A stretch of DNA of 64,000 bases from Odontesthes bonariensis. Lineage: Eukaryota; Chordata; Actinopteri; Atheriniformes; Atherinopsidae. The notes under the pieces were generated by a model that made no database searches, had not been told where the DNA came from, and worked only from the letters and a program-made list of their open reading frames with translations. Location of the stretch: NCBI RefSeq assembly GCF_027942865.1, contig NC_134506.1, forward strand, positions 15,398,436 through 15,462,435, in the 5' to 3' direction. Positions 1-11,961 of this stretch are shown here, in pieces; the first letter of the stretch is position 1, and the number at the start of each line of letters is the position of its first letter. Made by a program: the position numbers and the translations under genes.

Positions 1-445
1 AAATACCTAAACATGGCAAAACAAATTCAGTTGGCTGTATCTGAATCTACTTTAAACTGTACATGAGGACAGAACAGGTAGTCCTTTGTGTGCAAAGATA
101 ACACAGCACTCCCACAATACAGCAGTGTGCTCTCGTCTCCTGGAATTAATGTTGTTTGTTTTTCGTGGTGAAGCTGCAGCAGAAGCACAATGACTGATAA
201 CCAACGTGACTTCTTTTAGATACTTTGTGCCATTTCCAAAATAAAAGATAATTTATCTGGAAAGAAAAACCTCAATTGAACTGACTGGTCGGAACATTTA
301 GAGCTAAAGTGTAACTAAAATTCTAACTAAACACAAATTTCTAACTAAAACAGAGTGGGGGAAGCTGAAAACCTCTAAAGGAAATATTTTCTTCACCGTG
401 CTGCAGCATTCACAGTTTTCAATCTGAAGGTAGGACCTGGCCTTC
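1..445. other. Non-coding stretch, nothing recognised
   Basis: I see no coding exon, RNA gene or clear repeat here. On the minus strand it lies downstream of ap1s2 exon 2, so it is probably intron of that gene, but the next exon is not visible. Confidence 0.4.
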
Positions 446-1110
446 TTAAAGGAGGACTCCGGTATTTTCAACATTAAGCCTCTTTTCTGAGTCGTCTGCA
501 ATGTTTTAGAACCCCCCTCACCGCTTTTTTGATGTTTACTGCTGTTTCCGGTATTTGCCATATTTTGATTCTTCTCAACCTGCTTCAGAATGGCAAGTCA
601 TGTGCATGTCCAAAAAGGTCCGTAAAAGCACCATAAACGTCCGTTTTCAAAATCATCAACTCACCGGAGTGGTTACTGGTGTGCACTGGTAATCCATATC
701 AAATTTCATGGCGAAAAGTTGCTTCTGTCGTGTTTTATTTGGCAGCTCGTTCATGCTCGCACTATTTTCTTAGCGGTGGCGGAGTAATATCAACGAACAT
801 CCAGTACAAAATGTCAAATAAAACACGACAGAAGCAACTCTTTGCAACGAAATTTGATATGGATTACCAGTGCACACCAGTAACCACTCCGGTGAGTTGA
901 TTATTTTGAAAACGGACGTTTATGGTGCTTTTACGGACCTCTTAGGACATGCGCATGACTTGCCATTCTGAAGCAGGTTGAGCAGAATCAAAATTAGGCA
1001 AATACCGGAGACAGCAGTAAACATCAAAAAAGCGGTGAGGGGGGTTCTAAAACATTGCAGACGACTCAGAAAAGAGGCTTAATGTTGAAAATACCGCAGT
1101 TCCCCTTTAA
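446..1110. mobile_element. Foldback (palindromic) TTAA-flanked element
   Basis: Two arms of about 295 bases (450-744 and 812-1106) are inverted copies of each other around a 67-base spacer. Both ends are flanked by TTAA (446-449 and 1107-1110), the target duplication typical of piggyBac-type elements. The termini read AAAGG on both strands, followed by a shared stretch ending in TTAAGCC. There is no transposase, so this is a non-autonomous miniature or foldback element. The arms differ by scattered substitutions, so it is not brand new. The ORFs seen in the two arms are mirror images of each other and not genes. Confidence 0.7.
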
Positions 1111-1368
1111 TAATGTGACACGTCAAACTTTGTCCCAACATTCAGCAGTCAGGTGCTTTTCTTAGTCGCTGCCTTGCAAAAATGCATTGAAGAAATGTCA
1201 GTTATGGAAATGTACGCAAATAAAAATGTATTTTGCTTAAAACAGTGAGTCTTAACTCAGAATGATCAACATATTTCCCAGTGGGGGGTGTGGTAATTAT
1301 CTGAGTTACCAGATGGTTAAAAAGAGAAATCTAATCTCTGTCCTCGGGTCATCTCCCACCCTCTCTAC
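1111..1368. other. Non-coding stretch, nothing recognised
   Basis: Lies between the foldback element and the LINE fragment. No coding or repeat signal that I can support. Confidence 0.3.
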
Positions 1369-1718
1369 GGCAGGCTGCAATAACACTTCCGAAAGGAGGT
1401 AAAGACTTACTCAAGTGTTCATCCTATCGTCCCATCTCCCTTTTAAATACAGACTACAAAGTTCTATCTAAAATTCTATCTACAAGATTGGAGAAGGTTA
1501 TGTCACATATAGTTTCACCGGACCAAACTGGCTTCATTTCAAACCGCCACTCTAGTTCAAATCTCAGGAGACTTCTCAATATTGTTTACTCTTCTCCATC
1601 ACACTCACCTGAAATGGCTATAACTCTCGATGCTGAAAAAGCATTCGACAGAGTCGAATGGCAGTATTTATTCTTCACCTTGAAAGCATTTGGATTTGAT
1701 GAGCTGAACAGGATGTCT
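1369..1718 (+). pseudogene. L1-type LINE reverse transcriptase fragment
   Basis: The plus strand encodes a run typical of L1/Tx1-clade reverse transcriptase: LPKGGKD, then YRPISLLNTDYKVLSKILSTR, then QTGFISNRHSSSNLRRLLN and ITLDAEKAFDRVEWQYL, which includes the first catalytic Asp (motif A, DAEKAFDRVEW). The domain stops after about 110 residues; the rest of the polymerase, including the YADD motif, is absent and the following sequence is unrelated. It is a dead internal fragment of a retrotransposon, lying antisense within the ap1s2 intron. Confidence 0.75.
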
Positions 1719-2274
1719 AACTTTCAGAAATCTCAGCACGTGAGAAAATAATCACTGCATTGGTCTTGAATAGACAATCTCATGCAACCATCAAAAATGC
1801 AAAAGTGATGTAACAAACCAAACATGAACACATCCTCTTACTAAAGTCAAGTTTTCATATAGATAAAGTTTACAACAAACTCAGTGCAGCTTAATTGGAC
1901 CACCACTGACCATTTCTAAGTTTAACATGGCAAGTCTAAACTCCCTTGTTGAATTTTCCCAGGGCTTTCATCCTCATTTCAGTTTTCAATTGGAAAAACT
2001 CAGGCTTCACAGTTTCACTTCCGCCACTTCCTGCCATCAAGTGACAAAAGTTTCATTCTTGAGTCAAGTTACACAACTGAATTGGTTCCATGACAACTGA
2101 GCCCATACTAAATGTTCAAAATACAGACTGCAGCAATATTTCATTATAAGCAACTGTCAAAGGAATTTGAAGGAACAACCAGGGGTTCAAGCCTTGATGC
2201 AAGCTTTAAAAAAAAATGTCACATTGGAAAATCTATTTTAAGTGGCACAACCCAGTGTTTCTTCTCATGATCAC
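1719..2274. other. Intronic sequence of ap1s2-like gene
   Basis: Minus-strand intron following ap1s2 exon 2. I searched by eye for the next exon (a sequence encoding YASLYFCC) and did not find it, so it presumably lies beyond the left edge. Confidence 0.4.
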
Positions 2275-2278
2275 CTGC

Positions 2279-2457
2279 CTTTTGTACACAATCTTGAGGT
2301 CCCTCCACTCCAAGAAGCTGCACATCTTGGGCTTCCGGGACAGTATGGTTTGAACCAGGTCTCTGGAAATCTTCTTTCTCTCCTTGTCAGACAGAGGAAC
2401 ATACCATTTCTGTAACCGCAGCTTTCCCTGCCGGCTGAACAGCAACATGAACTGCAT
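2279..2457 (-). CDS. ap1s2: AP-1 complex subunit sigma (sigma1B-like), first coding exon, partial
   Basis: This exon encodes the first 59 residues of a clathrin adaptor small (sigma) subunit. It starts [20 protein letters not shown] and continues through [19 protein letters not shown], the longin-like fold that packs against gamma-adaptin in AP-1, the TGN/endosome clathrin adaptor. The starting MQF and the PLSDKE segment match AP1S2 better than AP1S1 or AP1S3 as I know these families. The acceptor CTTCCTCAG sits directly before the ATG, so the upstream exon is 5'UTR. The family splice phase (AAA AG then A TAT) would need a donor reading GCAGGT, a GC-type donor. A GT donor four bases on (exon end 2275) would add Gln and break the usual junction. 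Later exons are outside the window. Confidence 0.75.
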
Positions 2458-2919
2458 CTGAGGAAGGAAGTTTAGCTCAGTTATCCATGTCTTAGAGAAA
2501 CACTAACTTACAATGTTTGACATACAGTTAAATTGCAAAAATGAGACGAAGGTGAAGAAATATAATGGACGTATATGAATCTAGGTGCTAGTGCTAAGCA
2601 ACCAGCAAACATGTGACAATTACAGTGTAAGATGTTGGTTTAGTAGGAGTTAAATCGTTAAGTATAAAGGTTTAACAGGAAATAAGTGCTTATTTCTACA
2701 AGAATAACTCAACTGTGTCAATCGATCTAATCTGTTTTACACGGAGTCAATTATAACGCCGAGCAAGCTTTAGCACAAAGTTTTATTAGCTTACATTAGC
2801 AAACGTCCTTTAATGGCTACATTTTAACATCAGTACCACCTTACGTGACATTTGCGCCCCCTCCTGCGACGCCTATCTAGCTACAACAGGAACGGGTTAA
2901 TAAACAAGACCCTTTACCT

Positions 2920-3060
2920 TCAAACTGGCCTCCGAGATAGTCGCTTAAACGATTGAAACTTCAGTAAACTAAAGCTAAATACATAACCAAAGACAGCGTT
3001 CAGATACTTGTGAATTTCGGGAGGTTAGCTTCTTATCCAGCTTGATGCTAAACTGCCTAG
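2920..3060 (-). other. ap1s2: 5'UTR exon of the ap1s2-like gene
   Basis: On the minus strand a good donor (GAAG then GTAAAG) closes an exon at 2920, and the coding exon at 2457 begins immediately after an acceptor. The exon is non-coding. Its upstream limit near 3060 is a guess; no TATA box is evident. The flanks 2458-2919 are its first intron. Confidence 0.45.
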
Positions 3061-4195
3061 CGGATGCTGTGAGGCGACGTTGTAGAGAACTGCACTGTGA
3101 TTGGCCGATGAAGCCACAGATACAGAATTCGATTGGCTCTAATATTCTGTTATTCATTACGTCCCTTCATTATTCCCAGAAACAGCCAATGTCTTCCTGT
3201 GACTGAAAGTTGGTCTTGGAATCCATATACATTTATTATGTTTATGTTGTAATCGATTTCCCCTCTCTCTTTTTTTCTGTCATTTGTCAGCAATGATAGT
3301 AATGATAACGTTTTAAAAATGCATTACACCAAGAGAACCCCAATGATTCTATTATAAAAAATATTCTTATTTCTCAGACTTAAATGGAAACGAAAGCGTG
3401 TCAGAAACAAGAGAACAAAACCGGAAATCTTTTAGGTAAACAAAATATATCGGAATGTAAAAATCAACAAATGAAAAACTGTGTAACATCCACATTCACT
3501 AAGACTGTGGAGAGTCACATCTAGAATAAAATGAACACCACAGGAATTCCACACAGATATAAAATTTTATAAAATGACAATATTCTGGTGAATCTTTGAA
3601 TGGAATTATTTTTTGGCAGATAGATCACAATATACTAGAGGGGAAAAGGCTAAATTTTCCAGCAGACTGCATGGAACACATGAAAACACAATGGGTTGTG
3701 TTACTTGTTTAGAAAATATCTATGAAATCTAGAGTTTGATGCTTGCAACACACTCAGAAAAGTTGGGAGAGACAGAGATTCTACAATCAGTAGATTTGTT
3801 GGTGTCTCTTTTATATCTTACAGGTGTAGAGCACCCACACTTAGGGTCCGATTGGGTGGTCCTTTTTGTCTGGGAAGGTACCTAACTCAGTGAAATGACC
3901 AGGGGCCATCTAAGTGGCAGTCATGATAAAGGTTGGTCAAGAATTCAGGAAAATTATGTGAAATACTCTTTCAACAGCTGTAGTTTCACTCCTATCGCCC
4001 ACATCACAGTTTCAACTAGATTATCACTGCAGGCCTTAAGAAGCCTTAAAAACATCTCCCACCACCTTTCCTGAACACCATGATGTTTTACAACTTGATA
4101 AAAAAAACATAGGTCATATTTTGACTATTCAAAACGTGCTCTTAAACTTTCCAAGCAAGAAAGTGTTAGGCTTTGTGGTTTTCCTTTTTTATATT
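3061..4195. other. Intergenic, AT-rich, nothing recognised
   Basis: Upstream of the ap1s2-like promoter. No exon or repeat that I can support. Confidence 0.3.
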
Positions 4196-4880
4196 TTGTG
4201 ACTTTGAGTTAGATTGCTTGTCCTGTTTTTTTCTGTTTTGTTTCACTCTGTTTTCTTGTTTGAGATCTTAGTATTTCTGAGTTATTAGTTTGAATTAGAA
4301 TTGTTTTTCTCTGTTTGTTTATGTCTATTCTTGATGTGCCTTTTTGTTTCTAGTCTCTTCTATGCTTTGCCTTTGTAATTATTTTTTCTTTCATCATTTC
4401 ATTCATCTGTATCTTAGTTTTGTTTTTGTCTCAGATGTGTTCATGTGTATGTCTTTAGTCCTGATCTTAGTTCAGTTTCTAGTCTATTCTGACTTTATTT
4501 GTTTTGTTTATTATTCACGAGTAATTGTCCTCAGTCCCCCAGGTTTGGCTCCCTCAGCTCTTCCATGCACACCTGGTTTCCTGTGGTCAATCATAACTGC
4601 TGTAGTCATTTGCTCATCAGTCTCCTGTGCATGTAAGCACCTGGTTTATCTCAGTTATTGTCAGACCTTCATAATAGTTACTCAGTTTGTTCCTGTTTGT
4701 TGTCGCTTTCCTGGTTGTCTTCTTGTAAGTTTAGTCTTTTGCTTTTCATTAGTTTAGCTTGCCTTGCTGCATTTTTGGTTTTGTTTAAAAAAGTCTCCTG
4801 TTCATCGTCTATTAGCCTCCATCTTGCTGTTTTGCATTTGGGTTCTCCACAACCACCACAATCCAACAATCCATAACAAA
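4196..4880 (+). repeat. T-rich fish interspersed repeat (class unclear)
   Basis: A strongly T-biased plus-strand stretch (tracts of TTTTTCTGTTTTG type) ends in a non-T-rich tail containing TTTGCATTTGGGTTCTCC and a run of CCAACAATCC. This layout resembles the end of an interspersed fish element, but I cannot name the family. The 137-residue open frame inside it is low-complexity and is not a gene. Confidence 0.3.
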
Positions 4881-4944
4881 ATGAGTGGTGACTCTGCACT
4901 TTGTGCCTGAACATAAAAAAAGAATGACAAATTCTCTACACAAA

Positions 4945-5660
4945 GTTGGAAAGAATTTTGGTCTTTCAACATCCACAGCACTATTCGTACAAGATTAAAG
5001 GAGTCTGGGGCAACCTCAGTGTGAGGGTAACTATTGTTGGATGGGTGTGACCTTTGAGCCTTCTGGCGTCACTGCATAAGAAACAATAATGTTGCAAAAA
5101 TCAATATAGTGACATGGGCTCGGAAGTACCTTGGAAGACCATTGTCGTCACAATCCAATGTTGCGTCTGAAACCTGAAAATACATTACATAAGGATGAAG
5201 TTGTAAAACAATTCTGTGCAGAAGTACTGCGTGCTTTCTCTGGCCACAAGCTCATCCCTTGATGGACAGAAAGACATTTGACACATGCGCTGTGGTCACA
5301 TGACTTCATATTCCAGGTTGCTTTTGGGAAAAATGGATGCCAACTTCTTCAACCCAAACATAGAAAAGACCATCCAGGTAGTTATCAGGGACAGGTGTCT
5401 GTGATGATATAGTGGTGCTTCAGTGTCCATGACATGGATGACTTACATATGAGTGAAGGTACCACAGATACAGTGGAGTATACTGGCATATTGGAGACAT
5501 ATGCTGATGTCTTTTCCTGCGAGGTAATTCATAATGACTTATAAGAGTGCGTGTTTCTCTGCAAAAATTGTATGGCGAATCATGAAGGGGAGGATCAGAA
5601 TACAGCAACCTCGGACTGTTGAGCAGCTGAAATGTTGTATTCTGCAAGACACAGATTCCT
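4945..5660 (+). pseudogene. Decayed Tc1/mariner-type transposase
   Basis: No long reading frame survives, but the nucleotide sequence follows the order of a Tc1/mariner transposase gene. The order is a helix-turn-helix-like start (GAAAGAATTTTGGTCTTTCA), then the segment around CATATTCCAGGTTGCTTTTG, then TGTCCATGACATGGATGACT, then the end around GGACTGTTGAGCAGCTGAAA. These resemble common fish Tc1-like copies I remember. Internal deletions remove most of the catalytic core. Terminal inverted repeats were not identified, so the limits are approximate. Confidence 0.5.
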
Positions 5661-5929
5661 CTTTTAAAACTGCAAAAAAATTACTTCCAAAATAATTAAA
5701 AAGAGTGATCAAAAGGAGTGTAAATGGTAATGGTCTATCTCAACTCTCATCTCCTTTATCTAAGCTTTTTTTGTGTGTGTTGCTGAAATCAAATTGATTT
5801 CATTGTTTATATTCTCTAAACACAATGAAGTTGGAGACAATAAAAATATTTTCCTATTTATCTTCATTCAGACAAATAAAGAAATGACATATGGAAATTC
5901 TGTGCAACCATCAAATTTTTTTACCGCGT

Positions 5930-6170
5930 ATCCAGACATCCCTCTCTCTGGCCACCTCCTCCAGCTCTTTTTGGGGGGGTATTGTTCCCAGCCAGCCGAG
6001 AGATATAATCTCCTGGGTTTGTCCCAAGGCCTGCTTCCTGAAGAACATGTCCGGAACACATCAGCTGTGAGGTGTCCGGAAGGAATCCAAACTAGGTGCC
6101 TGGACTATTTCAAGTGGTTTCTGTCAATGCAGAGAAACAACTCCACTTTGAGCCCCTTCCTTTTCTGTTT
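5930..6170 (-). repeat. LINE 3'-end fragment, minus strand
   Basis: Read on the minus strand, this stretch (around CCGGAAGGAATCC, CTCTCGGCTGGCTGGG and AGCTGGAGGAGGTGGCCAGA) resembles the 3' coding end of an abundant fish LINE, probably the same broad group as the fragment at 37023-39258. It has no open frame. The 149-residue ORF on the plus strand is its antisense shadow. Confidence 0.4.
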
Positions 6171-6562
6171 GTGCAACCCTAATATTGTGATCCCCTTTCT
6201 TTATTTCCTAATCTGCTCTTGAAGTGTTATTTCATTTAATCATGATTTAGTGTGATGATAAGCTGAGAATGAGGAACAAAGATCAAACTAAATGTATTCA
6301 AGTACTGTGCAGTGTTTCTGAGGAAATGTGTACTTCTACACCAGTGTGAAATGGTAAAGCCTGTTACATGATACACCACCTAACGATGTATACAATAGGA
6401 GCTTTAACACAGCCAGCAACTGCATTCAAATGCTAATCACATGATGTAACAGGACCTACAATTGATCCCATCAGTGGTAAAAGTTTATGTATCCAATGTA
6501 GCCAAAAATCTCTTCGACCATTTGTTTAATTTTGCTGTCATCTATTCACTCTTATTTTTGTT
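6171..6562. other. Intergenic, nothing recognised
   Basis: Left flank of the LTR element; no exon seen. Confidence 0.3.
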
Positions 6563-6861
6563 TGTTAGACCCGATTCTTTATATTGGAAGCCCAAGAACC
6601 AGTTGGAGCAGTCTTAAGTTAAACAAAGTATTTATTGGAGGTCACAGGTCAAGTATCAGCGCTGGACTTGGAGAGACAGAGAGACAGAGTTCTCGCATGA
6701 AATCCGTCCGACCAAGTCCCGAGATCTGGAAACATTTCATATTTATGTTCACCCTTATCTCAGAGGTTGTACCTACATTTGACGACGCATCATTGAATAT
6801 TTACTCATGATGTGAGCAGGCCATCCAGTGTCTTCGTCATGTTCTTTGGATGTGATAAGCG

Positions 6862-6898
<37 letters not shown>

Positions 6899-7115
6899 TG
6901 TTGTTTCAGGCGTGCATCTACTGTACCAGACCTATCTGTCCTAAGAGACGCTTTATCTGACCCAGTTATTTTATCCCGCTACGTCATCTTAAAGTGTTGG
7001 ACATACATTTGCGTTGTATGAGCAGAGTGTACACGTACAAACTGGGAACATAGATTATCTAGAGAACAACAGAATATGAATACATAAAGTCTAAGAATAA
7101 AGCCAATTTATAACA
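6563..7115 (-). repeat. 3' LTR (left copy)
   Basis: On the minus strand it begins TGTTATAAATT and ends TCTAACA, the usual TG...CA form. It contains an AATAAA polyadenylation signal (plus strand 6631-6636) and a (GT)n tract near 6864-6896. It carries an 8-base duplication (GAGACAGA) and six extra bases near 6983 relative to the other LTR. Confidence 0.8.
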
Positions 7116-7126
7116 TTCCCCCTCTT
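7116..7126 (-). other. Polypurine tract of the LTR element
   Basis: On the minus strand AAGAGGGGGAA lies directly against the start of the 3' LTR, where the primer for plus-strand synthesis is expected. Confidence 0.65.
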
Positions 7127-8800
7127 GGCATGATTTCATCATGTCAACCTTAAAATGAGGTCGGAGTGTCATATTCTGTATTGTGTCACCCCTGTTAGCG
7201 GCAGCCAACCTGGCAGGGCCCCAAACTGCAAGTCCGCAGCCACTTTAAGGTGCAGCACAACCAGAGGAGATTTTTTGTCATCATTATGTAAGCATCAATG
7301 TGTAAGCTGTTTCTTCATTGCGTTATCAGCAGCAAGCAAGTCTTCATTGCACAGGCATGTGGAAAATAATAAATATAATAAACAATTCTAATGCGTTAGC
7401 AAAAACTTTTCTATCAGGAGTATTCCATCATTTTGCTCGGAACAGAACCTCTTTCCGAAAGGGTTAAGACCTTCATAACTCACTGATCATAACTCTGCAA
7501 ATGAGCACATTTCTTAAAAACTATAAGTGTCACGCCTCTACGTGTATGCAGGGATAAATATTTATATTATTCTGTGTGTATGTGGCCCCGAACCCATCTT
7601 CTGTGTGGAAAACTATATGTGGTTTGAGCAGTGTCAAGGCCCTGCTCACCCATAAACACCATCATAACACATACTAATAAATAACGAAGCTACAAAAAAT
7701 TTCTAACATCTTGGAACTCAAACAGTGCATAAGGCAATTAACATTACCAGCAGGCTCGTCCACCGTTTGCAGCGAATAGGAGCGAAAACCCGATGGCTGA
7801 ACCGGGAAAAATTCCCCTATGGCTCCGTTTCCACTTGGCGACCGACCACCTCATTACCTTTCAAAGTCTAAAGTCCCGCTCCAAACAGCCGAGTCACCCC
7901 GCTGGCAATGGTTATACTAATGATTGGTTGATTTATACCCACAAAATGATTAATCAGCTTAATAATTACATGAAATACAACATATGAACAAATGTCCGTT
8001 GCTTGGCTGTGAGTCCTGAAGTGGTTCTGAATCTGTGGATTAATAATTAGTCGGAGAACAAATCATGCAGCACACCAGAGCAATTTTCATTTGCACTGTA
8101 TCTTATACTCAGGACATGTCTTTCTTTGGGCACAGGTTCAGTCCTAGTGCCCAATTCATAATTTTTCTTATGTCCCCCAAACCAAAACAAAAACAACCAA
8201 ATAAAATAAAACAAAAAAATAAAAATAAAATACAAATAAAAAAATTTAAAAAATAACCCAAAACAAAACAACTGGCCAGTTGATATAACCCTTGTGTGCT
8301 CATATGACTCAATGCTGTGCAGCATTACTGCAGAATTCAGTACCATCAATTTCCTTTTGCTGTGGAAAAAAAACTTCAAATCATTTAGAAAACACATCAA
8401 CACAGAGACACAACACAAAACAACACAAAACAAAGACAAAAGAAGACAAAAACACACACAGAATTTTGTTGGGAAAACTTGAGAAGTAATTAATTGCCGA
8501 ACTGCTCCGCTGCAGTTTCTGCTCCTGTGCTGTTCTCTGCTGCAGGACAGAAATGTTTGTGGTTAGCATTAAGTTTTTTCCGGCTCCAGTTGAATCAGAA
8601 ACTTTGCCTATTGAGCTTTTCATGTTCGACTCTCCCACCCCAGGCGGAGAATGAAAATGAGCATTGCAGTGATTGTAACCATTAATGTTACTGCCACTGT
8701 GGTATTACAGTCTAATCTCCAACGCAGTGTTTTCTTCCCTTTCATCATCAGTGGTCAGTTCAGCGTTTTAGTCCCAGTGATGCAGTCTTTGTCAGTAGGT
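7127..8800 (-). other. 3' interior of the LTR element, no gene recognised
   Basis: This is where env would lie. I see no signal peptide, furin-type site or transmembrane hairpin in any frame, only short frames and an A-rich stretch (8176-8270). The env gene is either absent or replaced. Confidence 0.4.
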
Positions 8801-8808
8801 GAGGTTCC

Positions 8809-9400
8809 TCAGTCAGTGTTCTTTCGGTGGGATCTGGAGCATGAGTACAGCGAGTCTTGTGGCTCCAGTAGTCTGTCTCCTATCAACCATACCTTTAAAC
8901 AATCCGATGTAGCTTCTGCTACCTTGTTTGGTCCCGTCCACAGAGGAGAGGACCAGTCACGTTTGTTGACTTTCTTTAGGACCCACTTTCCTACTTCAAC
9001 AAGTGAAGTATGGCAGTCCTGTTCCTTAGTGAGCATTTCTGTAACCTGTTGAGATATACTCATCACCGTGTTATTCAGTTGTTTCACTTATTCACACAAG
9101 TTTTCATACTGTGGTCATACTGCCCAGGCCTCATGTGGGACAACCTGACAACATTCATGGTGGCATCTGGAGTAAATCTCAGGTTAATTAACATCATAGG
9201 GAGAGCTTCAGCCCAATTTAACTTTTGTCTGCACAGAGTTTGTTGGGCCTTTTTGATGGTTCTTATTTGCTCTTTCCACTCGTCCTTGTGAAGCTGGGTG
9301 ATAGACTTCACCGAGCTTATGTCCAATTCCAAACATCTGTTCCACTTCTCTTAGTTCTTCATAAGAGAAGTGAGTACCATTGTCTGATCTTATCACTTCT
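8809..9400 (-). pseudogene. Integrase fragment of the LTR element
   Basis: Minus-strand frames carry the middle and last thirds of a retroelement integrase. They are RSDNGTHF (second catalytic Asp), then [13 protein letters not shown] (catalytic Glu), then [15 protein letters not shown], and then WTGPNKVAEAT, a GPY-like C-terminal motif. At least two frame changes separate these pieces (one near 9250, one near 9085). The zinc-binding N-terminus and first catalytic Asp were not found upstream. It is non-functional. Confidence 0.75.
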
Positions 9401-9439
9401 GGTACCCCAAATATTGGAATAATTTCTCTTGTAAGCCAT

Positions 9440-11225
9440 TTAATGACTTATTTCTCTTTTTCATTGTCTTGCCTTCCAGTTGGAGCAGCTGCTTCTTGAG
9501 TTGATGTAGGTGTTTAACAGGGCGCCGTCTGAGGTCACAAAAACTTTTCTTATAAACGGATTAATCTACCTTTTCCAATCAGAGCGGCTCAGACCTCTAA
9601 TTACTTAAAATGTTCTAAAATTCTCAGTTTGTTACTATGGTTGAGTGGCATCTCTTTAACTGCAAACAGAATTGTATTTCTATTTCATCCATTCTATCCA
9701 ATGCTATACTGTTTAATTCAATTATCATTTATCTGCAGGGTTAGAAACTGCTAATCGTGTTGATATATTGTTTCTCTTGTATAGCTCTCTGGTCACTGTG
9801 GCTGTTTTTGAATGCGTCATAAAAACAAACCTTATCTTGTCTTGTTATGAATCAGTCTCACTGCAGCTGTCTTTAAATGTCTTTCAGAGTTTTCCTCTTT
9901 AAGAAAGCTATTGGTGATATCTGACTCCTGTAGCGCCTTTTGTTGTGTTTTTGTTAATATCCTAATAATCTAACCTATTTTTAAACCTCTCTATAAAGCA
10001 CTTTGCTGCTTTATTAAGAGAGCATTTTAATTGTTTCATAGATCTGCTGCAGTTAAATAGTTAAATGGTATATGGATATTGATAACTATCAACTCAGAAT
10101 TGGTGAAGAGAGGCAGAGGAGAACTATTTAGATCAGCTAAATTTTTGGAGTTATGTTAATATGATCTCTAAAATAATAACGGCTAACCTTTACTGCTTTA
10201 AGATGATAACCGGCTGTTTGACACCTGACTGTCTGGCCTTGCTGTTAAATCCTGATTGTTCAACCTTTGTCACTTGGTCTGACTGTCTGATCTCAGTCCT
10301 GCTTCAGGTGGAAATCATAAAGTCTCACTTTGTAGAACGTTTTGTTTTTGTTCCAACAGCTTTTCAATCAAAGGAGGAAATATTCTGAACGCTCTGCTTG
10401 TGTAAATCTTATTTCAGCAACAACTTGTATGAATGTCTTGTTTTCCTGGATTTATTTTGGACATTTTATTGCTTCTTATCTCTTCACTGTGATTCTTGCA
10501 TTGAAAAGCTGTTTTTAGTTTATCTAAGTACTTTGGTATCTCTCCTATGTAGTTCTTGTACTCTTAAAGTACCGGCCAATGATCACTTAGAGTCTGTAGA
10601 TAAACGTATTGTTTGGACTGTCCTCACTCTCAGGCTCAATGAGAGAAGAAGGAAGCAGGATTGAGATGAGAAAATCTTAGGGTGATAGTATTTTATGACA
10701 AAGAGAACAACTATTAACATTATGGAGCAGCTTGGAGGTTATCAGTTATCTGAAAAAGTGTTTGGAGCTTTTAATCTGTGTGATTCATTATTTACTGTGA
10801 TGCTGCTGCACAGCTGATCTTTAGTTAGAACCCTCAGGCCAAGCTTCCGACCCTGTTGATTTTTGCTTTTTCTCTTATTTAGGTCTCTTATTAGTGACGT
10901 CAACGTTGATGCTGGAAAAAAAATTAATTTCTGTCAATGAACCTTTGGGGAAAAAAAATGTAACTTTGATCCTAGGTTAATTTAGCTTGTTGCTCTTGTG
11001 ATTGTTAGTTTGGAGTTAGATTGATATTAGTTTTATTGCTAATACCATAAATGCTATTTTATTGTTAATTTAGGGCTAGGTTAATGCTCAACCTGTTTTG
11101 ATGTGACTCAAGCTAAAGGTGTTGCCCCAACTTTTGCCCTAACCCGATGCTTCCAATCGGATCTATTCATAGACAACAATGCACATCACAGCTCTGTAAA
11201 TTCTAACCAATGAAGTATTAGCACA
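9440..11225. other. Interior of LTR element without recognisable pol
   Basis: Protease and reverse transcriptase should lie here, between the gag and integrase remnants. The stretch is AT-rich with short frames only, and I see no LPQG, YVDD or DSG-type motif. It may be an unrelated insertion or heavily decayed pol. Confidence 0.35.
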
Positions 11226-11228
11226 CTT

Positions 11229-11961
11229 CTAAGCACAAGATTTTATTAAGTCCTGGGACGCCCTATTGTAGCATTCGATGGGAGCCAGAGGCCTGATGCC
11301 AAGAATTCTGGTTTGGGTAGGGGTGGGGAGGGGCTTGCTGAGGATCCTGTTTTGGAGGAGGGTAAGTATTGTAATCATACTGAGGAATCCCCCGTACTTG
11401 GTGTGAGTACTGTTGGGCCCGACCTTGTTTGGCCCCATGGCCGTAGCCCCTGCATTGATAGCATCGATCATTACTTCTTCGGGTGAGTTTGACCCTGTTG
11501 TGGTGGTTTCCTCTTTCCCTGTTTCTGACTGGAGGTCTGCTCTGTAGAGCAGCAGGTTGGTGGGGGTAGGAAAGTGGTGTAGAGTTGGGCAGTGCTCCTG
11601 ACGTAGCACGTATAGTGTGGGGCAACTGTGTCTGAACCGCGTCCAATAGCATGCAAGCTTCAGCATAAGGGGGAGGAGGAGAAGGAGGAGGAGGCAGAGT
11701 TGTCTGTCTCTCCTCCGTTGCAGTTATGTTGGGAAGGGGTGTCTCATCTTCTAATGTATTAGGATGTGCCCCTGGAGATGATAGCGGCCCGACTGGCATT
11801 TGGTGTTGTATTTGTGCAGAGGGCTGTGTCTGAATAGAGAATTTAACTTCTGCCAGAAATTTTCCTGCTTTTTTCTGCCATCCCATCAAGGTGTCAAATA
11901 GTACCGACCGCAAAGAGCCGGGTTCACATGTTTTCCACTCATTGATCATTGTTTGTGACAT
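11229..11961 (-). pseudogene. gag-like gene of the LTR element
   Basis: A 232-codon minus-strand frame starts at ATG 11961. The N-terminal 50 residues contain MGWQKKAGKFLAEVKF, followed by a long Pro/Gln/Thr-rich middle. A damaged zinc knuckle (CYQCRGYGHGAKQ) has the first Cys-Cys-His spacing of a CCHC knuckle, but the fourth ligand position is Gly. A proline-rich tail follows. An overlapping shifted frame (11229-11666) continues further. Position after the primer-binding site and before integrase fits gag. It lacks a recognisable major homology region. Confidence 0.55.

Noticed and set aside
4344-4757. 137-residue hydrophobic open frame
   Set aside because: Low-complexity translation of a T-rich repeat with no family similarity.
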